Assembly (NCBI RefSeq): GCF_030272615.1
Contig: NC_081412.1
Coordinates: 479,928,657-479,992,656, forward strand
Length of the DNA: 64,000 bases
Reading direction: 5' to 3'
From: Cryptomeria japonica
Taxonomy: Eukaryota > Streptophyta > Pinopsida > Cupressales > Cupressaceae
Shown here: piece by piece, positions 22,741 through 35,300 of the stretch
How the letters are laid out: each line of letters opens with the position of its first letter
How positions within the stretch are numbered: the stretch's first letter is position 1
The notes under the pieces: generated by a model
What the model saw: the letters and a program-made list of their open reading frames with translations, nothing else
What the model was told of the DNA's origin: nothing
The model's database searches: none
Program-made: the position numbers and the translations under genes

Positions 22741-23118
22741 GAAAAATTTAGAGCATGAAGAAGAAGAACCAGATTAGATAAAAGAGTTGTTGGTAGAATA
22801 TGAAGACATCATTTCAGATAATGTACCTGATGGATTACCACCCATGAGAAGTATCAGTCATTGCATGGACCTGATTCCCAAGGCTAGTTTACCTAATAAA
22901 GTAGCACACTAGATGACACCCGCAGAAAATGAGGAGTTGTTAAGGAAAGGTTTGATCAGAGAAATTTTGATCCCTTGCATAGTTCCTGCAATATTATCAC
23001 CTAAGAAGAATGGAGAATGGAGGATGTGTACTGACTCTAGAGCAATAAACAAGATCACAGTGAAGTATTGATTTCCCTTGCCTAGGAGGATGACCTAATG
23101 GATTGTTTAAGTGGAGCC
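22741..23118 (+). pseudogene. Reverse transcriptase of element C, first part
   Basis: Readable across frames: [67 protein letters not shown], stop, FPLPR, and then MDCLSGA where the insertion begins. The text resumes at 27107 with [20 protein letters not shown]. Splitting is exact, without loss of codons other than the target duplication. Confidence 0.88.
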
Positions 23119-26100
23119 TATTGACACCTACATATTTTTGAAGAAAATTCAAGGTTTCCATGTTAAAATTTGTTGAGGCATGAAAAACTGCACCGTTGAA
23201 ACCTATTTGAGAAGGGCTTTTTGAGAGCTAATAAGTTGGGATCCAGTAAGTTTCATGGGCAATCACTTTGGGAATATGTTGGACACATTTCAATAAGTCT
23301 ATATATCCGTCTACAAGCCCCTACAGTCAATTTTAACATGTTTTTGATGCACCTACTTTTAGGGGTTTGCACAAATCTGCATGTTGCACACTTCTAGAAA
23401 AGATTGAGTAGCCTACTTTGCAGGATTATATCTTGCACCCTATTGACCTTCATGAGGAAATTATTGTTCCCCTATGTTCCCTACAAATTTGTGTACTACC
23501 CTGCCCATTTTCATATTCCCATGATTTTGTTTGACCTGTTTGCCAAAGCCAAATCTTTTGCAATTTGTTGTTTTCTGCATTTTACACAATGCAGTGTTTT
23601 TTAGGGAGGCTCACTTCGAGCATTATTAACTTGTGCCTAGATGATAATTTCATCAAATCAATTGATCCTTGAGATTCCTTGTAGTGAAATGAGCATGTAT
23701 GCAAGGTTTTATCTCTTCATGATTTCATCTGATATGTTTTCAAAATTGTTTTGAAACTAGGTTTGAAGGGGTTCTTGGCAGGTTACAATGCAGAAATAGT
23801 TAAGTTGCCAACTTTTGCGATTAAAATCTCACACCTCGAGTGTAGTCAAGCAAAATGGTTTAACAGGATGTTTTACAGTATATCAAACTATATGCCTGTC
23901 AGGTGGCGTGGTCTCATGTGGCCATTTGAGTAGTTTCTAAAGGTGGTTTTTGGGGGGTACAAAGGTGGTTTTGATTAGTTTTGCAAAGTGTTGAACATCA
24001 ATTTCCAGTGACTAAATTTTTCACGTATTTGCTCCAGATGATTTCTTCAGTGGTGTTAAAACATTTCTAGGGCTCAGCTGTCTGAAAGTGAAATTTTTTA
24101 AGTTGAGCCTTCCCTAGACATGTGGCATCATCTTGCAATGCCGCTATCATTAACCTTCGAGCACATTCGACCGCGGGGTAATGAGAACCGTCAGATCTGT
24201 TCGAGCTTTATATTGTTGTCCACGTAATGGGACCCAACTTGTCGCATCAAACAATGAATTAATATTCACGGGATTAGTGGAAATATTTTATTATTTAAAT
24301 CATTATTATGATTTAAATAATAGTTCATATGAGGTAATTTGGGGAAATTGGTTTAAGAAATCATTTAATAATGTTTTGATATAACATTATTAAATGTATT
24401 ATTTGTGAGTCAAATATTGTTTAAATTATTTTATAATGATTTCAAATGAATGAGGTGTATGGTGGGCCCGAAAAATAAAATTTCAAAAAGAAATGCCATA
24501 AGGAGCGATAAATTTTTTAAAAACAAATTAAAGATTTGCTTTTCATTTTCAAAGGTTAAACTTCTTGCAACTCTTTTTCATCCATGCAATCCCGTGATAC
24601 CGTGATGGGAAGAAAGGAGATAGCTAAGGTTCATGACATTGCGAGAGGAGAGAGTTTACCTTAATTTTGTGCACAGAGAAGTCTAGGCTTCCATCTGGTC
24701 TCATGGAAACTATGATTGCACGATATGCACAAAGAATTTGTTGTAAGAGTTTTATAGATCCCCTAGAAAACGTAAGGGCAAGTGAAAAATCCAAAACATT
24801 TCCTGGAGATATAATCTCATGACGGGAAACATTTGTAGGGGATGTTCAATGAAGATTTATTAAAAAAAAAATAGAAATCTTCAGGCTAATGAAATTTTTC
24901 AGATATAAAATATATGCATCACAAATTTGTTCGTATTTCCAAAAATATGAACTAGTTTTATCTGGATTTTGAATATGTTTTAAAAGTTCAAGTTCTCTAA
25001 AATCTCTCAAAGACACAAGAAAACCCAGATTGGAAATCAAAAGATATGATCGTCATAAGTTGTAGCATCTAGCAAGTGAGTAGTGAACAGAGTATGGATG
25101 ACCATTAGAACATAAATGAAGTTCTAGAACAATAAATTTTCAATCATCAAAGGATAAAGGAAGTCATGCAGAAATCAAAATGGACAAAGCTTTTTTTTAC
25201 TCGAATGAATGTGACACACAGTAGCAAACAATAGAATACTAGAGATCAAAAGTGTGCAAAATGAAGCATAAATTTTCATCAAATGATGAATGTATTCACA
25301 GGAAAGGGTATATGTGTTATAGCAAAGTGAAATGTGTGTGCAAATTTCATCAATATGGTTGAATTATTCAGGGGATTAATAGTTGAAATTAATCATTAAG
25401 TGGAAATAGGTTTTTATGCACCAAAATGTGAAATTATTTTCACTATGAGGATAAAATGGTAAACAATGGGTTTTTGTTTTTATTCAGAGGTGAAGATATT
25501 TTGTAGAATCATGATTTAGGGATGAATATGTATGCTAAAATGGAGGGTAATTTTCAAGGAAAAGTGAAGAGAGATGGTAAAATTATTTTGAATAGTCATC
25601 ACCAAATTCAGAGAGATTATCTCACCAATAAAAACATAATGTGCTAATGTAAAACTTTAATTATATATTAAAATGACATTCATAGGGGAATTTTTTTTAC
25701 CCTGGCATTCACTCCATATGAGTAAGGTAAAAGGGGAGTAGTATAGGTTTTCCACCTCATAATGTAATTACTTTTCATGTGAGCATAAAGGGAATGTTAT
25801 TTTGTGAATAGAGATAATGAGTATGACAAAATACTTTCACCCAAAAGTGAAAGTAACTCAGCAAGGAATATTATGAAGTAGAATGGAGACATAAATTTTC
25901 ACTTGATAAATATTATTTGTTTACCATATTGAAGTAGTAGTGTTTCATTTTTCTTTCAAAATGTGGAAATCATTTTCATCAAATATGTAAGGTGTTTTCT
26001 CACGGGAAAGACAGTCAAGTGGAATATTTTCGGTTAGAAGGCATAATTGAAAAGTGCAAACCAAGGTAAAGAAGCAGAAGATATTTTAAATTGCAAAAAA

Positions 26101-27106
26101 ATGAGGAGGATGATAGGTGTCTTCAACAAATCAGATTTAGGAGGAGGACATGTGGCAGAAATTAGTTAAATCTAGAGTTTCTTCTTTTCTATATCTTTTT
26201 CTTCTTTCTATTTTGTAAGGGTTCTGAAGTTTTGGTAAGGGAGCTATTTGTAAACAAAGTTAGTGTAGAATCTGAAGGTTATAGATAGGACTAGTAGATT
26301 GTAAATTTGTGATTCAATGAATGAATGTTAACCAGTTCATGTGTTTAGAGTTTAATCTTGCAGGATTGTCTCCAGGATTATGTACTCATTTGCATTTGAA
26401 TACGAAGCATCAAGGGTGTTTTAAGTTCATCTTTTCAGACTTCCTGAAATGTGTTTGTTGTTTACTGCTTTCTTCCAAGGAGAGAATTAAATTGTTTAAA
26501 CAACTTGCAGTGTTTTGAGTAGATAGTTTGGATCTATAAGAAGAATTATGTAATAGCAAGAGAAGATCTATTAATGTAAGGCATTAATATGGAAAAGATC
26601 CACTGGCTATGTTATATTCACTAATGGAGTTATGTTTGCTTTCTCTTGTTTGAATCCATGCCCTAGGATAAGCACTAGTCTATGCAGATCTCTTTTCATT
26701 TTCAGAATACATTAAACACCCATATATTACTTTATTTGCTTTGTTATTTGGAATTGGGTCTTTGTATTTTCTTTCATCTCATGCTCCAAATTGGTTGAGG
26801 ATCTCTAAGAATTAGCTATTCTTCAACATTTTCCCTCTTTGTTGAGCCCTTTTGATGAGATTACCTGCTTTATTTTAATGATGCTCTTCATTGCCATTTG
26901 CAAACTTTGTTGCAGATGTTGTAAGTGCATTAAGGGATCACCCTCCCTGGTTTTGCAGAGCCTAAAGTGTAGAAGGGTTTAAAATATCCTCGTTAGTTGG
27001 TCCAAGCCCAGAAAAATACTGATAATTGGAGTTGGCTTCTCCATAGGTAATGCAATGATCAACTTGGTTACTAGTTATTAGTGTAAACCCTTTTCAGGAA
27101 CCAATA
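23119..27106. mobile_element. 3,988-bp insertion of unknown class inside the RT of element C
   Basis: Flanked by GAGCC at 23114-23118 and 27107-27111, a 5-bp target duplication within the codons for SGA/K of the RT. Ends are TATTGACACC and GGAACCAATA, so TATTG faces CAATA. There is no long open frame, no pair of LTRs and no primer site that I can see. Near 26180-26330 there is a transcript-start-like or R-region-like stretch (TTCTTTCTATTTTGTAAGGG and GAATGAATGTTAACC). The most economical reading is a solo LTR of a long-LTR element with non-canonical ends; a non-autonomous element of another class is possible. Confidence 0.55.
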
Positions 27107-28278
27107 GAGCCAAATACTATACAAATATAGACTTGAAAAGTGGATACTATCAGATTAGAATCAAAGAAGGGGATGAGTGGAAGACAATATTCAAGACAAA
27201 TGAAGGATTGTATGAATGGTTGGTGATGCCTTTTGGACTAACTAATGCACCGAGTACTTTCATGAGGTTGATGAATAAGGTATAGAAGAAATTTTTGGGT
27301 AAGTTTGTTATTGTGTACTTAGATGACATCTTGATTTTCAGTAAGACAAAGGAAGAACATATGTTGCATTTGAGACAAGTTTTATAGAGGTTGAGAGAAG
27401 AGAAGTTGTTGATAAACATTAAAAAGTGCAGTTTCATGAAGGAAGAGCTAGTTTATTTGTGATTTGTGATATCTATGGAAGGATTAAAGATGGATCATGA
27501 AAAGGTAAGAGAAATTGTTGAATGTCCTATACCTAAAAGCATTGGGGAGGTAAGACCATTTCATGGATTGGCTAGTTTCTACTGGATGTTCATAAAAAAT
27601 TTTAGTTCAATTTGTAGTCCTATGATAGAAACAATGAGAGGAGATAGGAAGGATTTCAAGTGGACATCTGGAGCAAATAAGAGTTTTGAGTTATTGAAGC
27701 AGAAGGTGACAAAGCATCCTGTGTTGGCTTTACCGGATTTTAGCAAAGTATTTCAAATGGATTGCAATGCAAGTGGGAATGCAATTGGAGTAGTGTTAAG
27801 TTAGGAAGGAAGAGCAGTAGCTTATTTCAGTGAAAAATTGAATGATGCAAGAAGGAGATATTATGTGTATGATTAAGAGTTTTATGCAATAATTCAAGCA
27901 CTAAAGAAGTGGAGACATTATTTACTACCTACATAATTTGTGTTGTATATCGATCATCAAGCTTTGCAATATTTGAACAGTCAAAGTAAAGTGAATCAAA
28001 GACACATGAGATGGGTAGAGTTCTTGCAGAGTTATACCTTTGCTTTAAAGCATAGAAGTGGGAAGTCAACTAAAGTTGCTAATGCCTTGATTAGAAGGAG
28101 GAGCTTGTTGACAGAGATGAGAATGGAGGTATTGGGTTTTGAGGAATTAAAGATCTTGTATGATAATGACCCTGATTTTGCAAAACCTTGGAAAGATTGT
28201 AAGGAACCTTTTTTGGTAGATAGGAGTAGGTGGCTAGATTATTTCATTCAAGATGAGATGTTGTTCATAGGAATCTAG
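27107..28278 (+). pseudogene. pol: Reverse transcriptase (second part) and RNase H of element C
   Basis: [39 protein letters not shown] and the intact catalytic box [12 protein letters not shown], then FHGLASFYWMFIKNFSSICS. RNase H follows: FQMDCNASGNAIGVVLS (first Asp retained, second region Cys-Asn-Ala instead of Cys-Asp-Ala), YDQEFYAI with the Gln codon now a stop, and VLYIDHQALQYLNSQS. Stops include TAG after NKV, TAG after RQVL, TGA after LVYL, TAG at 27802-27804 and TAA in YPT-like context near 27934. Frame is otherwise kept. Confidence 0.93.
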
Positions 28279-29410
28279 TTGTGTATACCTAGGAACTCTA
28301 TGAGGGAGAATCTGATAAAAGAGAAGGATAGTGGAGGACTAGAAGGACACTTTGGTGTTGATAAGATAGTATCCTTGGTTAGTGAGAACTACTTTTGGCC
28401 TCAGATTCATAAGGATGTTAGGAAATTTGTTCAGAGCTGTAGAATTTGTTGACTTGCAAAAGGTAGCAGTCAGAGTGTTGGATTGTATAGGCCTTTGACA
28501 GTTCCAAAGAGCTTTGAGAGGACATAAGCATGGACTTTATACTAGGATTGCCTAAGACACAAAGAGGAAATGATTATATATTTTTGGTGGTGGATAGATT
28601 CTCAAAGATGGCACATTTCATACCCTGTAAGAATACAACAGATGTCATGCATATAACTAACCTATTTTTCAAGGAGGTGGTGAGACTACATGGATTACCT
28701 AAGAGTATAGTTTTTGACAAAGACACTAAATTTGTTGGATATTTTTGGAGAACACTTTGGAAGAAGATAAAGACCGATTTGAAATTAAGTTCTACTTTTC
28801 ACCCACAGACAGATGGACAAATAGAAGTAGTAAATAGGAGCTTGGTAAATTTGTTGAGAGGTGTAGTTGGAGAGAAAACTGGAATTTGGGACTTGGTTCT
28901 TGCAGAAGCAGAGTTCGCCTACAACAATTCAGTGAACAGGAGTACTAGAAGAACACCCTTTGAGATTATTACAGGAGTACACCCTAGACGCATATCAAAG
29001 TTAAGAAACATTAGTAATGAGGATAAAAGGAGTGTAGAAGCAAAATAATTTGTAGAACATGTGAAGACAGTACATAATCAAGTCAAACAACATTTGGAGG
29101 ACATGAATAGTAAGTATAAGGAGAAAGCAAATGAAAAGAGGAGACACAAGGAATTTGAAGTTGGAGATGAAGTGATGGTGTATCTTAGGAATGAAATATT
29201 TCCAGTTGGTACCTATAACAAGTTGAAGATGAGGAAATTTGGATCTTGTAAGATCTTGAGGAAATTTACTTCCGGAAATACATATGAAGTGGAGTTACCC
29301 GATACTTTGGGTATTTCACCTATATTCAACATTGCAAACCTACATCAATATCATGAGGCAGAATTCAGTGAAGAGAATGCAACTGACTTGGAGAAACATA
29401 TACCCCATAA
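28279..29410 (+). pseudogene. Integrase of element C (broken)
   Basis: Zinc domain: HFGVDKIVSLVSENYFWPQI and VQSCRIC, stop, LAKGSS near 28350-28465. A frameshift lies between 28280 and 28530. The core is in one frame from 28530: MDFILGLPKTQRGNDYIFLV, LHGLPKSIVFDKDTKFVGYF (second Asp retained) and HPQTDGQIEVVNRSLVNLL (Glu retained), so all three catalytic acids are there. A TAA at 29046-29048 precedes KTVHNQVKQHLEDMNSKYKE, and VGTYNKLKMRKFGSCKILRK is the C-terminal fold. Confidence 0.93.
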
Positions 29411-29581
29411 GGTACCAGACCAAATTGAAGACATTTTGGATAGTAGAATTCGTGTAGCACCCAAGGCAAACAATACAAAGAGTATCTTATGAAATGGAAG
29501 GGAAAACCAGTTGAAGACTCGTCATGGATTTCTATGATTGAGGTAGAACGTCTTGGTTCTCCTTTGGACCCTACAAAGTGA
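29411..29581 (+). pseudogene. Chromodomain of element C (split by a frameshift)
   Basis: VPDQIEDILDSRIR opens the domain, then a one-base shift near 29465 leads to KQYKEYLMKWKGKPVEDSSW and VERLGSPLDPTK before TGA. This is the classic chromovirus chromodomain, with the W-K-G and S-W motifs present. Confidence 0.9.
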
Positions 29582-29611
29582 GGGGCTCAATTTTCATCAA
29601 CCCTAGATGTC

Positions 29612-30374
29612 TGATGTAGGAGAGTCCCTTGTTCTTGGCAATCTTGCATCACCCAAAAACATTTACATTCTAGATTGTTTTATGTTTAGTTCGTCTTTGC
29701 AGTTTCAGTGTTTTGCCACATTTGTTCACCAGATCTGGTGGAGCTAGATTTTTGTTGGTGGACATGTTCATCTATCTTATCCTAATTTTGCAGAATGTTT
29801 GGATCTTTTTTCGGCAAGTTATCGCTTCCATAATATGTGCTAGTTTTGCTAATCAGAGCATCGAAGCCTCTAGGACCTATTTTGCTAATGGAGAATTTTG
29901 TGGATCATTTTCGTAGCTTGTAGAGCCTAATTTCATTGCTTCCAATGTTCCTTGGCTTGTGGCCGACCTTTTTCTTAGGTCCACACATAATTCTATGTTC
30001 TTTCCAAATGAATTCTTTTGGTGGAGGCCGACCTTGTGGTTCTACACGTTGTATTTTTATTCATCAAAAATTGTTACATCTTGGGCCAACGTGGATCATT
30101 ATAGAGTCATGAATTTAATATAAATCAATGTAATTAAGCATACGGAAGGGGTAGATAGAATATAGAGAATTTACTAGAAGATTAGGAGATCCAGAGTTGG
30201 CTTGCATTCTTGCTTGAGCCCGGATGTTGCCAACCAGCTTGTACTCGAATTTCTCAATATAATATGTTTGATTTTGCATTTCCTCCATCACATTGAATTG
30301 TTTGTGTTGTGTTTCATGTGTTGCACAGTCTGGATTGTTCTCTTTGAGGAATCTCCCCTTCCATGACTGCACCA
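29612..30374 (+). repeat. 3' LTR of element C (763 bp)
   Basis: TGATGTAGGAGAGTCC to GACTGCACCA, followed by ATTGG. The upstream polypurine stretch is weak (GTGAGGGGCTC at 29578). Compared with the 5' LTR there are deletions around 30200-30240. Confidence 0.9.
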
Positions 30375-30379
30375 ATTGG
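30375..30379. repeat. Target-site duplication of element C, right copy
   Basis: ATTGG directly after the 3' LTR. Confidence 0.9.
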
Positions 30380-31129
30380 GGCATGTTCAAGGGGAACCAT
30401 GGTGCCTAGGGTACCTTGGTCCATATAGGGGTTCCCCAAGTGCCCTTGTCCTCCTAAAATAGGGCAAACAAGGTGGCAAACAAGAAGGCGTGGTCCCAGG
30501 ATGGGGTCCACTCAAACATGTAGCAGGGTGACATGAAATTTGGAGTAAAATGGGCCAAAACAGGTCCAGGGGAGAACTGAAATGAGTCATGCTAAAGTAG
30601 GGGTCCAAGAATGAGGTGTGAATTGTACCAGGTTACAATTTATGATGCTACAAAGGGAAAACCATACTCATGAATTATAGTAATCATATGGGTTGGCTAA
30701 TGACCATAGATGTAGATTTTATAGATAGATAAAGCACTTTAGTATGTAGATATCATATGATGATATTGAAATTCCTTTCATCCCCATAAATTTCCTTTAA
30801 TGATGATCATAGTTACATAATGAGTTGTTAAGATCAACTAGACAATTTCTGTTTCATAGAGTAATAATCAAAATCACATCAAAATAAATTTTCTGTCTCT
30901 AAGTAAGAATGCCCCATCAATTTAAGAGCAAACAAAGTTTCTTCTAAAATAATCAATAATATTTATCTCAAGGGGCATGTATTCGATACATCTACTAACA
31001 TTTATTTTTAAGAAAATAAGGAACTTTATTTGAATTGTTGATTCTGAAAATATATAGTGAGGTTCTTGTAAGTGATTACTTTACTATCTTAACCTACAAT
31101 TCCACACAAGAAATAATTACACAAACTTA
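30380..31129. other. Non-coding gap right of element C
   Basis: First 250 bases are richer in GC (GGTGCCTAGGGTACCTTGG) and continue the sequence interrupted at 20812. The rest is AT-rich. No gene seen; open frames here lack known motifs. Confidence 0.6.
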
Positions 31130-32946
31130 ATTTAAAAGATTTTGAATAAGGGAAAACAAGATTTGAAGGGACCTGAAAGCCTATACAAAACAGGTTTTGG
31201 AAGGACCTGCAACCCGAACCGAAAGATAAGCCTGGAAGTCCATCCAAAGAAACATAACACAAATGAGACTCGACACATCCATACAAAACATGGGGGACAA
31301 CACAAGAAGGACCCCCAACAAAAACCAATGAGCTGCAAAAACCAGCAGCCCCAACCCTACCAGGACGGCTCAAGAATTTGACCTACCCTTGTGGGATCGA
31401 AGGGTCATATCAAAAGAGGACTAGGATGATTTATATTTCTTACTTTTAACGGTAATTCATCCATCCTAAACCCTAGCAACAATCTTTTTCCAAGAAGACG
31501 GGTGCAAAAAAGAGGACCTCGCAACACCAAGAGGAATAGAGGCAGCATCTAGAGAGGTAAAGACAATAGAAATCTAAGAATCAGACAAAGATCCAACAGC
31601 AATCTGGGAAGCGGGAAGGTCATCCACCAAAGAAGAAGATCCAACATCCTTCAAATGATCAGTCAGGATGCCACCACAAGCATCCACACACACCTCAGGC
31701 GGAGCAACACTCGAACCAGAGGCAACAACCACATCGGCCTGAGGAACCTGCACAACCACCTAGGAGAAGCTTTTCTTTCGAACAAAATAGTGTTCAAAGG
31801 AGGAACCTTTCCACCAAGAAACATATCTTTTTTTCTTTTTATCTATTTCGCACTGTGCAGCAACATGCCCAGTTTGGAAGCACTTTTGACATTTTTAAGG
31901 GATACTCTCAAAGTCGAGCAGTTGGACCCAAGATCCCAAGGAAGATTGAATCTCAATCTCAGTTGGGAGCCCTTTAGAAATATCAGTGTTAACCAAAATT
32001 CGAGCATAAGTAGAATGATAAATATGATAAGAATCCTTATCAATCATTAGGAATTCGCCTAAAGCCTCCCCCACTTCCTCTAGCAGAGAGTCCATCCATA
32101 GATGAAGGGGAAGGTTAGGGAGCCTAACCCAGATAGGAATCTCATTAAATGAATCAATAGATGGGTTAAAATCTGAGAACCAGGGTTTAACCATCAAAAC
32201 AAATTTATCCTCCCAGCTGAAAGGATTGCTACATAAAATTTTCGATCTATCCTCTGCATGTTCAAATTTAGCAATGAAAAAACCCTTGGCTAAAGGAAAG
32301 ATGTTAACTGAACCCTTTCAAATCAATTCCCAGCTTTGGGAAATCTAAGTGTGCAGTTGAGGAAGGCTTGGCCAAAAGCCCCGAAACCTACAAATCAGTC
32401 CAAGAGACTCAATCATAGAGGAGTTGTGGATGATCTCCTTTTCAGTGTCAGCAGACACCCTGAAAGCCAAGGATTTGCACACGGGAACAACCAGAAGCCC
32501 CAAGCCATGGGAAGCCCAATCCGCAGCAAAGGGCGCCGAAGGCACCGGATCACCATCTGTTGTATTAACAACAGGTGCATGATCAATCTTGGACTTGCAA
32601 GGTTCAGCCACAGGGGAAACCTTTATCTTCACCCCAGCAAGGACACCCCCAAGAGGCGGAGCAGACTCAGCACCCACCCCCGAAGAGGGTAAGGCCCGCA
32701 CTGAAGGCAGTAGTCGAGCATCCAAAGTAAGAGGCGAAGAACCCCTCGAACCCCCCACCATGGCACCGATAGAAACCCCCGCAGATCCCCATTCGTAGCA
32801 CACTGAGGGGAAACATCACTGACACCAGGGGAGCGAACGAGAGCCACAGGAAGGACAACAACCTCACCTATGGATCGAGCAGGAGGCAGGACAATAGCAG
32901 CAATCGGCCGTAGGACAACGACAGACGGTATCGTTACCCACGACAT
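31130..32946 (-). mobile_element. LINE (L1-type) remnant with ORF1 but no ORF2
   Basis: Minus strand. ORF1 (see next entry) is followed directly by a G/T-rich stretch (GGGTTGGGGCTGCTGG and similar, 31360-31140), which looks like an L1-type plant 3' UTR. It ends near CTTATTCAAAATCTTTTAAA without a clear poly-A. No endonuclease or RT motif is found in any frame. No target duplication was identified, so ends are approximate. Confidence 0.6.
31430..32803 (-). pseudogene. LINE ORF1: DUF4283 plus CCHC knuckle (broken)
   Basis: A single frame without frameshift, broken by TAG at 32345-32347, TGA near 32308, TAA at 31895-31897 and later stops. An Ala/Pro/Gly-rich N-terminus leads to the DUF4283 region: LAKGFFIAKFEHAEDRSKIL, VLMVKPWFSDFNPS and EIPIWVRLPNLPLHLW, then LGEFLMIDKDSYHIYHSTYA. 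Next, right behind the TAA, is a complete zinc knuckle CQKCFQTGHVAAQC. This pairing is the hallmark of plant L1 ORF1, an RNA-binding protein of the LINE particle. The end is Ser/Lys/Arg-rich (TLRSHKGRSNS). Confidence 0.8.
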
Positions 32947-33640
32947 TCTGGTATTTCACTTATTCTAAGAATAAGAATTAATGACTGTGACTTAATTTAA
33001 AAGTTACTCATCTAATCATTTGATTTATTTCTTATCTTCACTATAATCCTTCTATCCAAATAATTCACTTGCGAGTTGAATAGTAAACTCCTAATGTACA
33101 ATTACAACATTATACTTTCACATAAAATTTTAACCTTGATTTCTATCAAATCAATACTCGACTAAATTTCAAGAATATTTAGTATATATACTACAAGGAA
33201 GAATTTTGATATTACTAACATGTTATAAACAAATTACTCCAATTTTATGTAAAACATCTAAAGATTTCCTCTTGAGTGCTATTTAATTTAAAACTTTGAA
33301 AACCCAAAACCATGAAAATCTTGTTGCATGCTTAGAAGGGATCAAAATAGTTTGTAATAAAGAACAACAAAAGTAGATGGGCAAAAGGAATGTCTTAGTA
33401 CATAAGATAGAGAAATCAACTTAAAACTAGCTTCCTAAAAATAAAGTCATTAGAAATATAAGAAGATGAATGGAAGATTGTGGTATAACATGTCTATTCA
33501 TATCATAAATGATGGATCTAAATAAAAGAATCTTTATTGGGATCTGATCAATACATAATACAATGCATACGAAGATACAAAATAAAAGAATATGCTTTCT
33601 CTAAATTGTAAAAGATCTAAGTGAAAAGAATATGCTTTCA
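32947..33640. other. AT-rich gap
   Basis: No gene, RNA or clear repeat recognised. Confidence 0.5.
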
Positions 33641-33644
33641 ATTT

Positions 33645-34545
33645 ACGGATGGCTTTTTCAGATTGTAGAAATTCATTATGTTTCACTTTGGTTCATATTC
33701 ATGTTCACTAAATTGATCTTCATGAGTGTAGAAATGATATGGTTCATACATTTGAGCTTGTACCTTTAGGAATGAAGTAACAAAAATATGACAAGTTAGA
33801 ATTCACTCACATGTTTTCATATATTTTCTAAAGCTAAGAAAACAATCTAGAAAATGTCAATAATGGATTTGTTATAATGTATTACAAGGACTCTCATAGA
33901 TGGCTTTTTTAGATTCTAGAAATTTACTATGTTTCACCTTGGGTCAAATTCATGTCCACAAAATTGATCTCGATGAGTGTAGAAATGATATGGCTGGTAG
34001 ATTTGAACTTGTACCTTTAGGAATGAAGTAACAAAAATACAACAAGTTGGAATTCACTAACATCTATTTTCTAATATTTAAATTTTGGTAAGGACTAGTT
34101 TTGTTTGCAAAGACCTTGAGATAATTTGCTAAATCATAAGGATCATGTTCTCCTCTATTAGACCCCTGGTTCTACTAATTTAACAACTTTGGAACTATGA
34201 TTAAGAATAGTGAATTAATATACAATAGGCATAGAATGACATCAAAAGTAGATAATGTAGAATTAGTTCCTATTTTAGCTCTTTGACCCATATCTTATCT
34301 CGCATTCCAACATTCTTGGATGTTAAAATGAATATCTTTAAATACAACTACATAGCCACAAATTTGTGCTAGGTCAATGAACAAAAACTATTAGGGGATG
34401 ACAATGTGATTTATTTTGAATTTAAAATTTAAATTTCACTCTTCAAATTTGCAACTATGCAAAGGACCTTGCTCAAATCTATAATCATTTATCTAATACA
34501 AGGTGATGAACAATACATATTTAGTACTTGAGATCAATCTTTATG
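33645..34545. repeat. Duplicated non-coding blocks, first set
   Basis: 33645-33825 (GATGGCTTTTTCAGATT, then GGAATGAAGTAACAAAAATA) is repeated at 33898-34080. The second copy continues into a block (34020-34545, with CTCCTCTATTAGACCCC and TGACATCAAAAGTAGATAAT) that recurs at 36785-37300. No coding potential. Confidence 0.8.
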
Positions 34546-35154
34546 CATGAGTGACATGTGATTTGAATGGGGCGATCTCTTTAACTAAATTCATAAAAGA
34601 AAATGTCACTTGCAGACTCAATATTATATGAAGAATCTTCTAATAAAAACAAACATAAAATATAAGAGAAAATGAACATGAGCATGCAATTTTCATCATT
34701 ACATTTCTCTACAATCGGCATGACTAGTTCACAACATATTTAGTGTTTGAATCCTCATTGAACAAAAAATGAACATATAATAAATGATAATTAGTTTCAC
34801 AATCCATTGTGCTATTCAATATTCTTTTTGACCTTGATTATGTTAGAGTTTATCATCAACATTTCAAATCACTTCAGCTGAATTTTTCTTCTCTTCGAAC
34901 TCTCTATTATCATAATGATAAAGTATGACTCAAAATATTGATAAAATATTCTAACACAATCCAATTCAAAAATGACACGAATAATATTCAAAGAGGGGGG
35001 ACAAATTCATACATTTTTGGCAGCTATGTGGTATAGGACATAATATAATTGTGTACTAAAAAAAAAATCTAGCTAGTTTGTCTTTGTGGTGTTGCCTTCG
35101 ATAGTGTTGAGATAGGAGTCTCAATTCATTAATGGCAAATGGAAAAATTTCCAA
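34546..35154. other. AT-rich gap
   Basis: Nothing recognised. The matching interval between the duplicated blocks in the second set is only about 60 bases, so most of this stretch was lost there or gained here. Confidence 0.5.
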
Positions 35155-35300
35155 GAACATTTAAGCCTGCCAACTAGATCTGTGGGTGACATCAAAAGTG
35201 TTCGTACTCCCCTCGTGCTCATTTTCCCCGCTGTGCTGACAAGGCTGAAATATTTTCTTACGTGGACAGAGAGTTTGTAAAGCAGGATTTGATTGCATGT
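35155..35300. repeat. Duplicated block, first copy
   Basis: TGTGGGTGACATCAAAAGTG to GTGCTGACAAGGCTGAAATA recurs at 37375-37450. A direct repeat, GATTTGATTGCATGTCACGT and GATTTGATTGCCAGTCACGT, lies at 35287-35330. Confidence 0.75.

Larger units (their letters stand above)
20813..30374 (+). mobile_element. Element C: Ty3/Gypsy chromovirus, complete but split by an insertion
   Basis: Two LTRs (20813-21624 and 29612-30374), initiator-Met primer site, decayed gag, protease, RT, RNase H, integrase and chromodomain. A perfect 5-bp target duplication, ATTGG at 20808-20812 and 30375-30379, proves both ends. At 23119-27106 the RT gene is cut by another insertion; without it the element is about 5.6 kb, slightly short because the middle of gag is missing. 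Stops are mostly TAG/TAA/TGA in place of CAG/CAA/CGA. Confidence 0.93.

Noticed and set aside
27150-27437. 95-codon minus-strand frame
   Set aside because: Opposite strand of the RT of element C.
32629-32946. 105-codon minus-strand frame upstream of the LINE ORF1
   Set aside because: Overlaps the ORF1 frame in another phase, hydrophobic and without motif; used only to place the approximate 5' limit of the LINE.
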